Both the position numbers and the translations under genes were made by a program. Below are positions 33,002 through 45,466 of a stretch of 64,000 nucleotides of DNA, in pieces (within the stretch, counting starts at the first letter, position 1; each line of letters begins with the position of its first letter). The notes beneath the pieces were generated by a model. That model saw only the letters and a program-made list of their open reading frames with translations. It made no database searches and was not told where the DNA came from. Origin of the DNA: Spirodela intermedia (taxonomy: Eukaryota > Streptophyta > Magnoliopsida > Alismatales > Araceae); contig LR746270.1 in assembly GCA_902729315.2 (NCBI GenBank), forward strand, positions 6,953,221-7,017,220. The letters are read 5' to 3'.

Positions 33002-36000
33002 TCAAGGTTCGGGGGAGGCCTTCTGCTTCTTTGGCGGGTGGTCTGTGGAGGCGCCCTTGGCCTTGGCCTTGGCCTCACGCCTCTCCCTCTTCAGCCCTTT
33101 GACGTCATTGGACAAAGCCAGATTTCCAACCTGAAGGCACCCGCACCATGAGCACCTGTTCTCAAGGCAAAGAGAGAAGGCCCAAGAGCCCAGGGAAGAA
33201 CAAAGAGCGTGGCGGCGCTGACCTTCTGGTCTGGAACGTAAATCTTCCCAAGCTTCCCATGCACGATGTCTCGGACCACATTTTTAGGCTGCGAAGAATG
33301 GGAAATGTCGAGCACAATCAGATGGATATACCAAAAACAGCATGAAACAGATATAAACATCAGTCAACCGAGAAGATATGCAGTGAGAAACGGAATTCAA
33401 TATTATAAATGGGAACTTTGAGGCGCAAAGAAAGGATGAAGAGTCAAGAGCCCAACCTTCTTATGTGGTTCACGGGCACCTTTCATGGCTTCTTTCTGCA
33501 AGCTTGGATTGGGGAGGCGGTGCCGCCGGACCACAAGATCCATGGAGGGTCCGACCTCCACCAACTCGATCCTGGGAATAGTAGTCCCCGACCTTTTCAG
33601 CCGGATGGCACAATGCGTGAAGAGAACGGTGTTTGCAGAGATAGCGGTACACACAAAGGCACGGTCAACTCCTGCAAGATTCAAGTTGTCCACCACCTGC
33701 ACGGTCAAATGCATAAAAACAATCAATGGGCGTTGGAAAACACTTATGCTCCTGATAGAGACTCGATAATTTGTTTACCTCTCCCCTGAAGAGGTCGAGC
33801 AAGACTTCCTTCAAATGTTTCAGTTCTTCTGAGCTCTCAAAGCCTTCGCCAATAAAAGCAAAGAATGGTTTGGAACCCATACGTGGAGCTATTTTCTTGT
33901 CATAAGAGAAAGATTCCAAGGTCTTAAAGTTTTCCACGCCCACTTCCACAAGATCATAAACGTGATGATCAAACATTCTTCCCAGAACTAGATTGTTCGG
34001 ACGTTTTTTAGAATGGGAACCAAACTGCAACCCAAGGAAACCGCCATCTCATTAATGAGAATGTAGCATCCCAATGAGAATATAAACCAGAAACTTAAAA
34101 CATCTGGAAAATGAGAATCAAATATTTACTTATAAAGGTAAGGTAAGAGCGCTGGAAACTCTCCATTTGGAGATATAGCATCCGAATGTCTAGAAAAGAA
34201 TTGAGCATGATTCATGGAAAACAGATGTTCCTTCCACCTGTAGAGTTTCAGCAACACACACCTAGCACAAGGGGATCCACCTTTAGACTAGATTTAAAAC
34301 CTTCCTCACTGTGAAATTCACTAGCCCACACCACATGAACCGAAAAAGAGTCTTAGATGTGTTTTTCTGCATTATCTAGTCTCTTAGAAAGATTCCCACC
34401 CAATTTTCGATCCCCTGCTTCTGTATTTTTTTCATTTTGGTGTAACTCATGAAAAATCTACTGGGCATAGTCACTTAACGCATTGAGATTTCTTTTAGGC
34501 ATGTCAAGGGTTAGATATTTAGGAAAATAAAGATTACTTGTTGAAGGTTTCCAGCATTCAGAGGGTATCAATACCCACCTGCTTTACTTCAGATAGTCAA
34601 ACACTGGAAATATATAAGGATAAGCAGAGCTTCATGATAGGTATAAAAGATGCATCAATAACTACCAAAGTACATGCACTATAAGTCCAAAGAATTGCGT
34701 TCTTTTTTCGCCGGTCCCCACGCATACATTAATTTTATAGCCAACAGGAACTCCCCTTGTGATATAGCACCGAAAGAAGAAAAATCATGAAGTACAAAAA
34801 TGGCTTCTATCGTTCTTGAGTATGAAAGCTCAACGACTATATCCCCTGACAATGCACGGAAGTATACATGTCACACTATAATGGCAAAACTCAAAGCAAC
34901 AAGTAACAAAAAAAACAGATGAAAATGCATGCGTGTTATAGTCTATGGTAACCAATTGCATAAACAAGAGGGTTTTCTTCAAAAGCACAGAGAAGTCTTC
35001 AAGGGGCTTCAGATGCATACTTGAAACCGAAAGAAGATACATCCGCCTATTTTTTCTCATTCCACTTACAAAGTTTCTCACTTGCGTCATCATTACAACA
35101 GTACATGGATACATTACCTGGAGATCCACGGTCCCACCAATCTCAAATATAAGTTCCTAAGTATGAATAATCGTCAAAAGTTTATATTCAAACCAATAGA
35201 CACGTCACTTTTACTAGTTCTCTAACATCTTAGTTTTGTCCCAATTTCTTCCTGATACGCATGCCATTGATCTATCACCACCATCAAATCCCAAGGTTAC
35301 TTGAGTATATCACACATACTCCATACAAAGTTTCGAAGTGTTCGAAGTCGAGTCTGAATATGGAGTGAAAGAGCTCCACAGGATCAAAAAAGGTTCCCCA
35401 GATAATGACAATAATTTGGTGATCTAAATTAGGCCGGAGACGACATTCCCATTTCCCATCAATAGCCAGTATTCCAATTAAAGAAGAGAAAAAAATAGCC
35501 AGAATGGATCTCAAAAAGAAGTGGATCAAAAATAACAGCTGGAGTCCTGAAAGGAGATGCCCATCAAATGAAGTGGGTTGATGCACATGGAAAGAAGAAC
35601 ACACCACAAAGGGAGGCATGGAGTCATAAATACAATTGACCAACCAAATTGACCGGGCCAGGTCCAATCCAACACAATAGGTTTGGATAAGATAATTGGA
35701 TGACCTATGGAAAATGCCAAATTGGACAACATAAAAATAGGCAGTTTCACCAAAAAATCGTGCAAAAAGATAAAAAATGTAACTTTCTCACATAAAAGCC
35801 CAACATTTATTAAACATTCCAACACTTGCCCCCCCCTTCTTCGTGATTCATCCTCTGCAGGTGGGTTATGGAGTACTATTCCAAAATCTTCACCCAATAG
35901 CACTGCCCCTGCCAAAACCTGGTTGATCATAAAATTGTGGCAGAAAATCAACGGATCTTGCTAGGATGAGATGATTTTCTACCCAATTCTAGCCCTCAAA

Positions 36001-37185
36001 TGAGTTTCAGTTAAGCATTGACTGTTATTTCTGAAAACGTGAGACAACCAACAGCCCACCTAGATCTTCAAAAAAATCGCAAATAATGATCTACAAGATG
36101 TATTGTCATGTAGAGAGAAACTTTTATTGATAAATGGGCCACAACGACAAGCAGACAACAAGGACAGGATTCATAGAAAAATGTACCACAATCATAATAA
36201 CCTTGACCAAAAGGAACTCAAATTTCTCAAAACTCAATGCTCAAAATTTTAAGAGTAATGTGATAAGACAGTCTTCAATCGAAACTAACTGATAAAGGAC
36301 TCTTAACATTTAATAGGAAGGCACATTCTCATGTATTTTATTATTATCATCTTGATTGAATTCTGAGTTTTGAAAGTGAAAAAAAGCATTCCTTACACTG
36401 GAAATGTGCGCAACACACAAATGAAATGATATCCTAAACTATGTCCAACAATTCGTTTTCCAATCCACAGCCAGAAATCTGCTTTCACTCGAAATCCAAG
36501 CTATTCCAAGTTTTGTATGTTTATTTCAGAAGCTTGCAGAGCACAGATAAAAGCATAAGATCAACACTAATTATACTCGGATATTGTGGCTCACAAGACT
36601 CAACAGCTGAACAAGGATTATCTTTTGTGGAATTGGCATAGAAAATAAGGCTTACTTTGTATAGATTGTGTACGTAAAAGCCATTTAAAAATGGAAAACA
36701 TTATATCACGAGTATAAGACTACCAGAGGTGAATGTAGGGTTCATGTTTAAGAGCCCTTAGACAGATTTCGTGCACAGGCTAAAATTTCCCACTTACCAC
36801 AAAGAGGCTACAATCAGTTTTGAGAGAGAGAAACTCCAGAGATGCTTCACCGGCACTCTCAAAGGGCCTGACTCTGTCATTCTTCTTCGTAAATCTCACA
36901 GCATTGTCCCTTTTAAGATGATAAATTTGAGTAAGCACGGCGTTCAGTACAGCACTAGACCGTGTTCCCTGAAGAATTAGAGTCTTCTTTGGATTCTCAA
37001 CCTATCGAAATACAGGGCAATACATTACATTGCAATATAAGAGGAAAAAAATGATGACAGTTTCTATAAACTGAAAAACGAAAAAGATGGAAGATAGAAT
37101 AAATAGTATTGCTAACCAGCTTTGGTGCACGCTTCTCAAGCTCTCGCTTAGCTTTATGAGTCTTGGGAGTTTTCACCTTCAACAT
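33002..37185 (-). CDS. RPF2: Ribosome biogenesis protein RPF2 homologue (Brix domain)
   Basis: Six coding exons, all GT-AG and in frame: 37185-37117, 37001-36798, 34024-33779, 33696-33457, 33288-33223 and 33130-33002. They give 317 aa, close to plant RPF2 length. Exon 1 encodes KTPKTHKAKRELEKRAPKL. The Brix domain follows: TLILQGTRSS, RPFES, the GSHSKKRPNNLVLGRMFDHH core, DLVEVGVENF, FIGEGFE, LKHLKEVLLDLF, then DRAFVCTAIS and ELVEVGPSMDLVVRR. The tail is Lys/Arg-rich (KRERREAKAKAK). RPF2 acts with RRS1 in the nucleolus to load the 5S RNP (5S rRNA, uL18, uL5) into pre-60S particles. A GC-rich stretch at 37665-38000 looks like a non-coding first exon, with its 5'-UTR intron ending shortly before the ATG. 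Intron 2 is long (36797-34025) without recognised content. Confidence 0.95.
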
Positions 37186-38249
37186 TTATGCAATTGTAGG
37201 AGTAGATACTGCTGTCTTAGGCACTATTCAAAAAAGAATGGGTTAGATTGCCGGTTTATTAGGAAAAGGCGCAGAGCAGTCACAGTGTAATTCTCGTTGA
37301 ACGAGTGACGGATGCAAAATCCACAGAGAATAACACGAGATGGTTACAAATCAATCATTCACGTCGCAGAGAACATAGACAGTTTGTAAATGTCCAGAGA
37401 CTTCCATCCAGAATCGCTCTTTCCAAAACCTTGTACCCCGAGATAATCCAGGATAGACCTCTCAAGAAGCTAATTTCTAACTTCTATGAATAAAATATCA
37501 AGTACCATTGTCAGATAGCTTTGGCTATCTGATCTATTTCCTCCGTCAATTAGAGGAACCTCAACCCGGTGTTGAAGGTAAATTTGCGGTTCAATGAAAG
37601 GGAAACATGAGACACTCGGGCCTAGTCAGAGAGGAGGCCGGGAAGAATGCGAATGTACCTCGAAGTCCCTAAAAATACTGCGTCAATGGCTCAACGATGG
37701 AACCTGCTGCCGGAAGTAGCAACCACCAAGCCGCAAACCGCAGGATGACGTTCAGCAACGCGAGGAAACTTAAGACTACCAAGACCGCCGCAGGACGGAG
37801 TCGCTGAAGAGGCCGGGCTGAAAGTTGAAGAAGCAGGATGGGTGAAAACCCGCTGAAGGGTACCGACCGAATGTTCTCCGGGGCCAACCGGAGACGAAGC
37901 CGGACCTGAACTCTACCCGGATGATGGGGTTGACGACGGCGAGGAGGAAGAACCGAGTCGCCTACGGCGCCGCGGGTGATGATGCTCGAAAGAAAGAACG
38001 GAGGCTATGTTCCAGTAAGGGTTTAGCAACCAGAAGAGAGAGAGAGAGCTATTCTTCTATGCTACTAAAAAAATATGAACTTTCTAGGGCTTAGAGCATA
38101 CGGGTAAAATGTCAAAATAGAAACTTTACCTCACTATTCCTCAAAATTGTACATTGCTCCACAATGGCACGTTTAGTGAGGCTTAATAACGTATATCTGT
38201 AATACTGTACATTCATGAGGTATAATGTCACTTATATTCATATGTACCT

Positions 38250-38284
38250 GTTGATCGTTGACCGTTGACCGTTGACCGTTGACC
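38250..38284 (+). promoter_or_regulatory. Tandem W-box array (GTTGACC heptamers)
   Basis: Five consecutive heptamers, one GTTGATC then four perfect GTTGACC. Each perfect unit contains TTGACC, the WRKY-binding W-box core. The array is about 670 bp upstream of the SERINC start codon and about 250 bp above the GC-rich block I take as the RPF2 5' exon. WRKY binding is inferred. Confidence 0.7.
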
Positions 38285-38657
38285 ATTTACCTCTACGGGA
38301 GAGATCCTCCGCTGGACGGTGACGGCGTGGGACTCCTCCCCGGAGAGAGACCCTCGCCGGACCAGGGAGCAGCGCCGTCTGTAGAGCCATAACGGCGATG
38401 GACGGTGACGGCGATGAGGGCCTGGAGTTTGCGTAACCACATATTTGCCCCTGTACTCAATGATGGGTGGCTTCTCCGAGGAAGGGGCTGTGTAGTCCTT
38501 GTCTCCGTGGCTATTGGGCCTGGACGAGGCTTATTTCTTCTGGAAGAATTCAGGCCCACTAGGGAGACAACAAATCGCTGGAGTAGCTTGCTCTCGCAGA
38601 TGACCTTCATCTGTTGTTCGGTTTTATTCACTCCGTCAAAAAAAACTACCACCATCC

Positions 38658-38664
38658 TCTCTCT

Positions 38665-38722
<58 letters not shown>

Positions 38723-38789
38723 TTCTCTATATATATATATTTCTCGCTCTCACTCTCTCTCTCTCTTTCTCTGTCTATATATATATATT
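38658..38789 (+). repeat. (CT)n/(TA)n microsatellites upstream of SERINC
   Basis: A CT tract (about 38658-38721), a TA tract (38730-38741), a second CT tract (about 38743-38776) and a second TA tract (38777-38788) lie 170-300 bp before the SERINC ATG, probably in promoter or 5' UTR. Confidence 0.9.
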
Positions 38790-38958
38790 TTCTCCATTGA
38801 ATTTTCTCGTCTTCCATTCTCCTGCGACCGGAAGGTGACGCTACGGTGGAGGCTGTGCTGAGGGGAGAGAGGGAGGGCGAGGGGAGGTGGTGAGGGGAAG
38901 GAGGAACTTTGGAGGGGGAGAGGGATCAAACAAGGGGGAGGGAAGGAGGTAGGGGACG

Positions 38959-41900
38959 ATGTGGGTGGCGTCGTGCTTGACGTCGTGCTGCGCGAGCTGC
39001 ACCTGCGGGTTGTGCGCGTCGGCGGCATCGGGCATATCCCGGCGTTCTGCAAGGATCGCCTACTGCGGCCTCTTCGGTCTCTTCCTAGTTCTTTCGTGGA
39101 TACTCCGGGAGGTTGCCGCTCCACTCCTTGAGAAGATCCCATGTACGTGGGTCCTAATTTCATGTTGTCCCCCTCTTTTCTATCGCCGTCCTTTCGTGGA
39201 TACGTGTGGTCAGTTCTGTGGAGATGTATTTTGATGATTCAGATTTGGAGAATCACCCCAATCAAAGCAGAATAAAGGCTTCATGTGTGAATATTTCACT
39301 GAAAACAAATTGATAAATCTAAAGCTTTTGGTTCTTGATGTGCCGATAGCCAGAGGGAAAGTGTCAATATCATGCCATCTATCCTGTCTCAGAATGAACC
39401 TAGAAATCGATGCGAAAAATATCCATTTGTACGCGAATCCTATGTTTTCATGCCATGGCGTTCTCAATAATTCAACTTGTTGCCTGAATCCTGTGGAGAT
39501 GTATTTGATGACAATGAAATCGTGTATGGCGCAAAAAATCTTAGTATTCAAGAAATTGATTTATGGCCCTTTTGACCGCAAGGTTTTTCTTTTTAGAGAC
39601 ATCTCTCATTGCATTTGCTCCTCTTAATCCCTCATAAGGCGATGAGTTTTTGGGTCGCCGTCTATCTTGGTCTCTCAAATGGCTTAGTCATCGATTTTCA
39701 TAATTTTTGGCATTTCATAAGAAGCTGTCCTCTCTGCATCAGTTTGAGCCACCACCTATGATGATCTGGGAAACGTGATGCTATGATCCGTTGAAGTCAT
39801 GATATCTCTTGCATAAATGTGAACAGATGGTATCTCCTTCTTCAAATCCCCATCCACTATAGAGTAGATCTTAGGGTTTACTGTTCCCCTTCATTAATCT
39901 GAATTTAAAGGGATGAGGGTTGCTTAGGTGTTAAAAGGCAGTGAGGCAGTGATTTATATGTAATCTAGATACAAATAGAATCTTTTTCTGGGATATTTAG
40001 AATTACATTTCCAAGAAGAAATGACCAGTTGGAAGGGAAAATGACAGAGTGATTTTTTTTTCTAGTCTCCTTCCTTTATCCTGACTCAAATTCAAGAGTT
40101 GGAGATCATGTGACAAGAGATGTTGAGAAGATGTGTGCATGAGTGAGAAGAGCGGGATTTCAAAAATCATAAAACTTTATTAAAACAAATAGATGTCCCC
40201 AATTATGAACCATCCATACCCTTGAAATAGAGAAGGCAACTTATTGATGCCCTTAAGGTTTCTTTCTTTCAACCTGTTCTTGTTTGCTTTAGGTGGCACG
40301 GGTTTATATAAAGTGACTTGAATTTGATTTTCTTTACAGGGATTAACACTTTCGCTCACACTCCATCAAAGGAATGGTTTCAGGTCGAAGCAGTTCTTCG
40401 TGTGAGCTTAGGAAATTTCTTGTTTTTCACAATATTTGCCCTTATAATGATTGGTGTCAAGGACCAAAATGACAGAAGAGATTCGTGGCATCATGGAGGA
40501 TGGACGGTGAAAATTGTGATTTGGGTCTTGCTTATTGCTCTGATGTTTTTCCTTCCAAATGTTGTAACTACTGTATATGGTAAGTTCACTGCATTGAGGC
40601 AATTTTTTGTGAACTAATTCTTTCCTACAGTATCCCTAAATGAGCATTCTCTCCTACAATCTAGACTTGGTTATTTTGTTTGTTATCGCCCCACTAGTAT
40701 GTCACTTTATGTGACCTCATTCTAGGAAAATTGCTGTTCTATTTAAATGGGCAAAATTCACTAGAGTGTCATTTCCTGTACTTATTAAGGAACCAAAAAG
40801 TATAATTTTTCGATTTTGCATTTGATAAGTATCACTATCAATAGGAAAATAATCCTGGATATTGAAGGATTTACTGTTGTTGAGCGAATTCAGTTTGATA
40901 AGAACTATAGAGGCTTACCAATTACTAACACCAAAAGTGAGTGGCCATTACCCAAAAGCTGCACTTGGCCTCCAATTCTAAACCTAGGTCGTGATGTAAT
41001 TTACAGTCACTGAATTACACAGAAAAAACTTAAATTTGGGAAACTCGTGCATCATGTAGCATTGTATATTGCACCATTGCGTAAGAAAAAAACCTATTGT
41101 TAGAGTTATTCCACAAGAGATAACTGATAACGATGAATTTTTCACAATTTATGTTCTTAATTGGCATTGTTTCTTATCCTGGAAAAATAAATTAGTTGGA
41201 TTCATTTTAAATAATAAAATTTACTACATGTGATCCCTTTAAGTAGCATCAACATTCTGATATTAAAAACTATTTTCTCTCTCCACAAAGAAATATTATT
41301 TTGTTTCCAAATTTTTTGTGTGATCTGTATCTGATTGTATCCTCCAGCCATTGGTGCTTTCTTTCCCATGAAGCATGAGGCCTTAAGCATTAAGAGAAAC
41401 AAGTGTAAACTGTGCTTCCCCTGCCTAGGGCATCTGAAAGAATAGTTTGTTTTGGGACCCTGGAAGAATACTTTGATCCCTAGCCTTGTCCGGCTGTTCA
41501 TTGCTTGTTGAATGCATGTTTTTTCTATCATTATTCCATTATTTCATATTTGATAATTTTGGTATCAGAAACACTATCGAAGTTCGGCTCGGGTTTGTTT
41601 TTATTGGTCCAAGTGGTCATATTGCTGGACTTCACACATACTTGGAATGATGCATGGGTTGAAAAGGACGAACAGAAATGGTGGGTTATGTATAATTTAT
41701 CCTTGTTATATTGTGAATTTACCATATTTTTCTGATTGTCTAAGTATTCTGTGCAGGTACATTGCTTTACTTGTGATATCAGTTGTGTGCTATATTGCTG
41801 CCTTCTCATTCTCAGGGGTTCTCTTTATCTTGTTCAATCCATCGGGCAATGACTGCGGACTCAACCTGTTTTTCATCATCATGACCATAGTTCTTGCCTT

Positions 41901-44810
41901 TGTATTTGCTGTTATCGCATTGCATCCACAGGTACTAGCTCGTGGAATTCGAAGTTAGTTATTACGTTCCAGAGGTTGGAAACCTAAGGCAAATCAGTTT
42001 TGATGGTTATAATTGGCCTTTAGTTGATGGGGAATGTGCTCCTAATGGTTGACTCTTTTTAATGCCAACTTATGGCCCTATCTGCTTATTTGATTGACTT
42101 AAAAAGTGTGCTCAAGTTCCAGATTATAACAGTTTTCTTGAATATGTTATGTTTAATTGAATGAAAAGTGAGTAAATATTTTTTGGTACCCAATAGAACG
42201 AAAATTGATTAAGTTATCACGCCTTAATATATGATGGTGCAAGTTTTCTGGATAATTTGATATTTATGATGGAAACAGCAGTATATGCTGAAAAGGGGCC
42301 ACTGGCATGGTCTTTAGAGGAAAGAAATATATGCACCCTTAGAGAAGAGGAACTTTTCAGGTAATGTGTACCTAATAGGGTGAAAGAAGATGTTGACTTT
42401 TTTGGAATGAGGAAGGCTATGCATATGTTATCTTAGATATTTTACATTTCTAGTGTGGTGTACAATCTTTCTGTGTGGTATAAAACTGTCGTACATGAGG
42501 TTTTTTGAGGACTCACATGAGCATATCTTCCTTTCTTTTTGCTATGCAATGATTATGGGTACTTGCCGCTACAAAAGAAGAGATTTTTTTGTGAATCTTT
42601 TCCTCAGTTCCGTAAATCATGAGTTGGCATTTTTCTTGAGTATTTACCAAAAAAAATTCTTAATGGATTTGAGTTTGTTTTCATTGCTTTCAGCTTACTC
42701 TCAATATTTTAGATAGTCATAATTACATAACCTGATCTCTATCAATTATTTTGCCTTTTCACTAGTTGGTTACTGTAACCTTGTTGAAGTTTTGCCCACC
42801 CCCCACATTGCTTGGATTGTTATCTGAATCGATGTAACTTTGGTGGAGTTCTGAACAATTTCGTGCATCCTTTTATCACGGATTATGTCATCGAAACTTC
42901 GACCTTGCCATAAGCTTGTTGAATAAATGCTATAAACCATAACTTCCACCTCTTTATTCAATGATTTGGTACTATCCTTGCTGTTCGTTAGCCAAAAAAA
43001 ATCTTGACATATCTCTAAATTCTGCAACCTTGATTGCTACCTTCCGATTGAAACTCTTGTGAGACTCAGTTTTTTGTCATACGTGAATGCCTGGTTGCTT
43101 TTCATGGAACTCTTTGCCTGATGTAGGAACAGAACTTTTATTCAATTACTCTTTTCCTTTTAGCTGGATTTTTTTCCTATAAATATGGGTCAGCTTACCC
43201 AATAGAAGACCCGTGTGAGAAAAAATTTAGATAAATGAACTTAATATATCAAATTATGGATTCAGATAAATCCAATGAGGGATCCGCTGGTCGATATTTC
43301 TTGTTATCTCGTTCTTCCCTTCCTTTCATTTTCTTCCCCCCTGCCCTCCATCTTCCTATTATACCAACGGCCTCGTTAGAAACCATCCAGTGCAAGCTGC
43401 ACTAGCCGCTCCTCATCTTGGGTGTCGGATTTCTGAAACTGATCCCTGGTTAGTCAGCTCTTCCTGGATCAAAATCGTTTTATTTTGCTTAACCGGGGAG
43501 GGAGATGAATTTTATGCCAGTTTTAACCTTTTCTAGATAGAATAACTCCCCTCATTGGTCCCGTGGCCATTTGTAGATCCAATTAACACAAGGGAGGGAT
43601 GAATTAAGAGTATAAGATGCAGCATCATTAGCTAGTTGTATGCTGAATCAGTAGAAATGGGCGGGCTAAATGCCATCCTAATCCAGAAGATATGTCTTTA
43701 TTCTGGATTTGGTGCAGTCATACTTTTAAGGAGGCAAAACTGATGCAGTACAAAAATCAGCAAGGAAGAAACAACGAAAGAAAGAAAGAAATCAAGGTTT
43801 AAACCTGTGTTTTGTGGAAGGACGAATTGCCCACACGAATCCAATCTTATTTTATTTACATTAGTACTTACATTGAGACTTTTTCTTTTCTTTTTTTCCT
43901 GTACTTTATCATCTTATTGTGCACTTTTTGACCTTTCTGTGGGAACTTGTAATCTATAGGTAAATGGTAGTTTGTTGCCTGCTTCTGTGATATCTGTGTA
44001 CTGTGCATACCTCTGCTATAGCGGCCTTTCAAGTGAACCCCGAGATTATGAGTGCAATGGCCTGCATAAACACTCGAAAGGAGTTTCCACGGGTACCCTT
44101 ATTCTTGGGATGCTCACCACCGTTCTCTCTGTCCTCTACTCTGCCGTCCGTGCTGGTTCTTCAACAACTTTCTTGTCACCCCCATCCTCACCAAAGTCAG
44201 GTATTATGTCTCATACTCTCACATCTGCTTCAGATGTTTGGCGCAATGTTTCTTCTGAAATGAGAAAATTCAGACTGCTTACTGCCTTAAACTACCCTAA
44301 TTATCATGCTTGACCATACCGAAAGTTAAGTATTCTGGATAATGAGACCCGCTGGGCTCTGTACTGCCTCTTGCTTTACTTTTTCTTCATCCATGAAAAT
44401 CACACAACTAGATCTTAGCAAAAACACGATTAGAAAAAAAGCCCCACCCAGAATGAAAATTTTCTCTTTTGAATTTGTTTAGCCAGTTGGTTCCCAATTG
44501 TGATTCAGGGACGGGGAAACCCCTTCTGGCTTCGAGCGATGTAGAAGAAGGGAAGGAAGGAAGGAAAGGGAAGGAAGCACGGCCCGTCAGCTACTCATAC
44601 ACATTCTTCCATCTTATATTCGCGCTTGCAAGCATGTATTCTGCCATGCTTCTCACCGGGTGGAGCAGTTCCAGTCTGGAGAACTCGGAGCTTATCGATG
44701 TCGGATGGGTCTCAGTGTGGATCAGGATCTGTACTGAGTGGGCCACTGCTATTCTGTACATTTGGACCCTCCTGGCTCCTCTGATCTTCCCCGACAGGGA
44801 ATTCGCCTGA
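38959..44810 (+). CDS. SERINC/TMS family multipass membrane protein
   Basis: Six exons: 38959-39142, 40340-40579, 41569-41680, 41757-41931, 43960-44200 and 44509-44810. GT-AG junctions and phases agree and give 417 aa, the usual plant length. The start MWVASCLTSCCAS and GISRRSARIAYCGLF are hallmarks of the serine incorporator (TMS1/TDE1) family. Later blocks are KEWFQVEAVLRVSLGNFLFF, HHGGW, SKFGSGLFLLVQVV, GNDCGLNLFFIIMT, LPASVISVYCAYLCYSGL, EPRDYECNGL, STGTLILGMLTTVLSVLYSA and the C-terminal FPDREF. About ten membrane helices are expected. Family members sit in endomembranes or plasma membrane; a role in serine incorporation into lipids was proposed for animal members but is disputed. A hydrophilic loop (VEEGKEGRKGKEARP) is encoded by a GGAA-rich stretch. 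The intron at 41932-43959 (2 kb) holds AT-rich DNA only. Confidence 0.95.
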
Positions 44811-45466
44811 GACTCATCCAGGGCTGCTGCTCCCCGTCATGTAGATATTCTGTGATGCTTTCTTAATATGGACAAGTTATCTGATTCCTGAATGAAGCAG
44901 TGTGTACCATCTTTTAAAATCAGCCAAGTAATAGCTTATGTTTCCCAAAAATGGCTTCCAAGCTTGCGGAAAGGCGACTTCCATGGAAAATGAGAGTTCT
45001 ATAAGACCCACTCTGGTCTCACTGGGCCTAATAAAACCCACCATTAAGAAGGATGTGCAGCACATGCACTCTGGTCTCACCATTTCTTGCACGCGCGCGT
45101 CCACAGCGGCACGGCACGGCACGCGCGCACACGGCGGCACGACGCGCGGTGACACAGGCAAAGGGATGAACTTTATCCGAGCTCATGTGGCCCATTTAAA
45201 ATAATAAATACCCACATTGAAATGTATCCACAAGATGATGGGAGTGGAAGATGCCTGATATCTCTGGCCAGCGTTGACCAGGCCGACATGTCCACTGGGG
45301 ATTCCGAAAATCACATTGGGAATTTACAGGCCGAAGAGAGTAGGCGAGCAGAATCTTAGCAAGCGGGCAGGCAGCCGCCGTAGCAGCGCTCCCTCCAGTC
45401 AGAAAGAACACAACAACACCCGCAGCAGTGCTCGCTCTCTGCTGTTGGAGAGGAGGAAGAACAGCA
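44811..45466. other. Convergent 3' region of SERINC and PAC
   Basis: The two genes converge here. It contains both 3' UTRs and a CG-rich low-complexity patch near 45090-45150 (repeats of GGCACG and GCGC). No gene. Confidence 0.5.

Larger units (their letters stand above)
37186..38958. promoter_or_regulatory. Divergent intergenic region between RPF2 and SERINC
   Basis: The two genes face away from each other. A GC-rich block (37665-38000), read on the minus strand, ends at a CGAG|GTACAT-type donor and is probably the RPF2 5' UTR exon. A tandem W-box array lies at 38250-38284, followed by long CT and TA microsatellites (38658-38789) and a GA-rich leader just before the SERINC start. Confidence 0.5.

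Noticed and set aside
35820-35951. Possible copia fragment in RPF2 intron 2 (C-rich ACTTGCCCCCCC block)
   Set aside because: The resemblance to copia flanks is only a C-run and a few words; no PBS, gag or LTR ends.
33131-36797. Intron-encoded snoRNA in RPF2
   Set aside because: I looked by eye for C/D-box pairs in the short introns 3 to 5 and saw none; the long intron 2 was not searched exhaustively.
38405-38838. Ser/Leu-rich frames before the SERINC start
   Set aside because: They run through the CT/TA microsatellites and are repeat artefacts.
42770-43027. 85-aa minus-strand frame in the SERINC intron with a GVGKTS piece resembling a P-loop
   Set aside because: Only the short GVGKTS match, at the C-terminal end; no following NB-ARC or kinase-2 motif.
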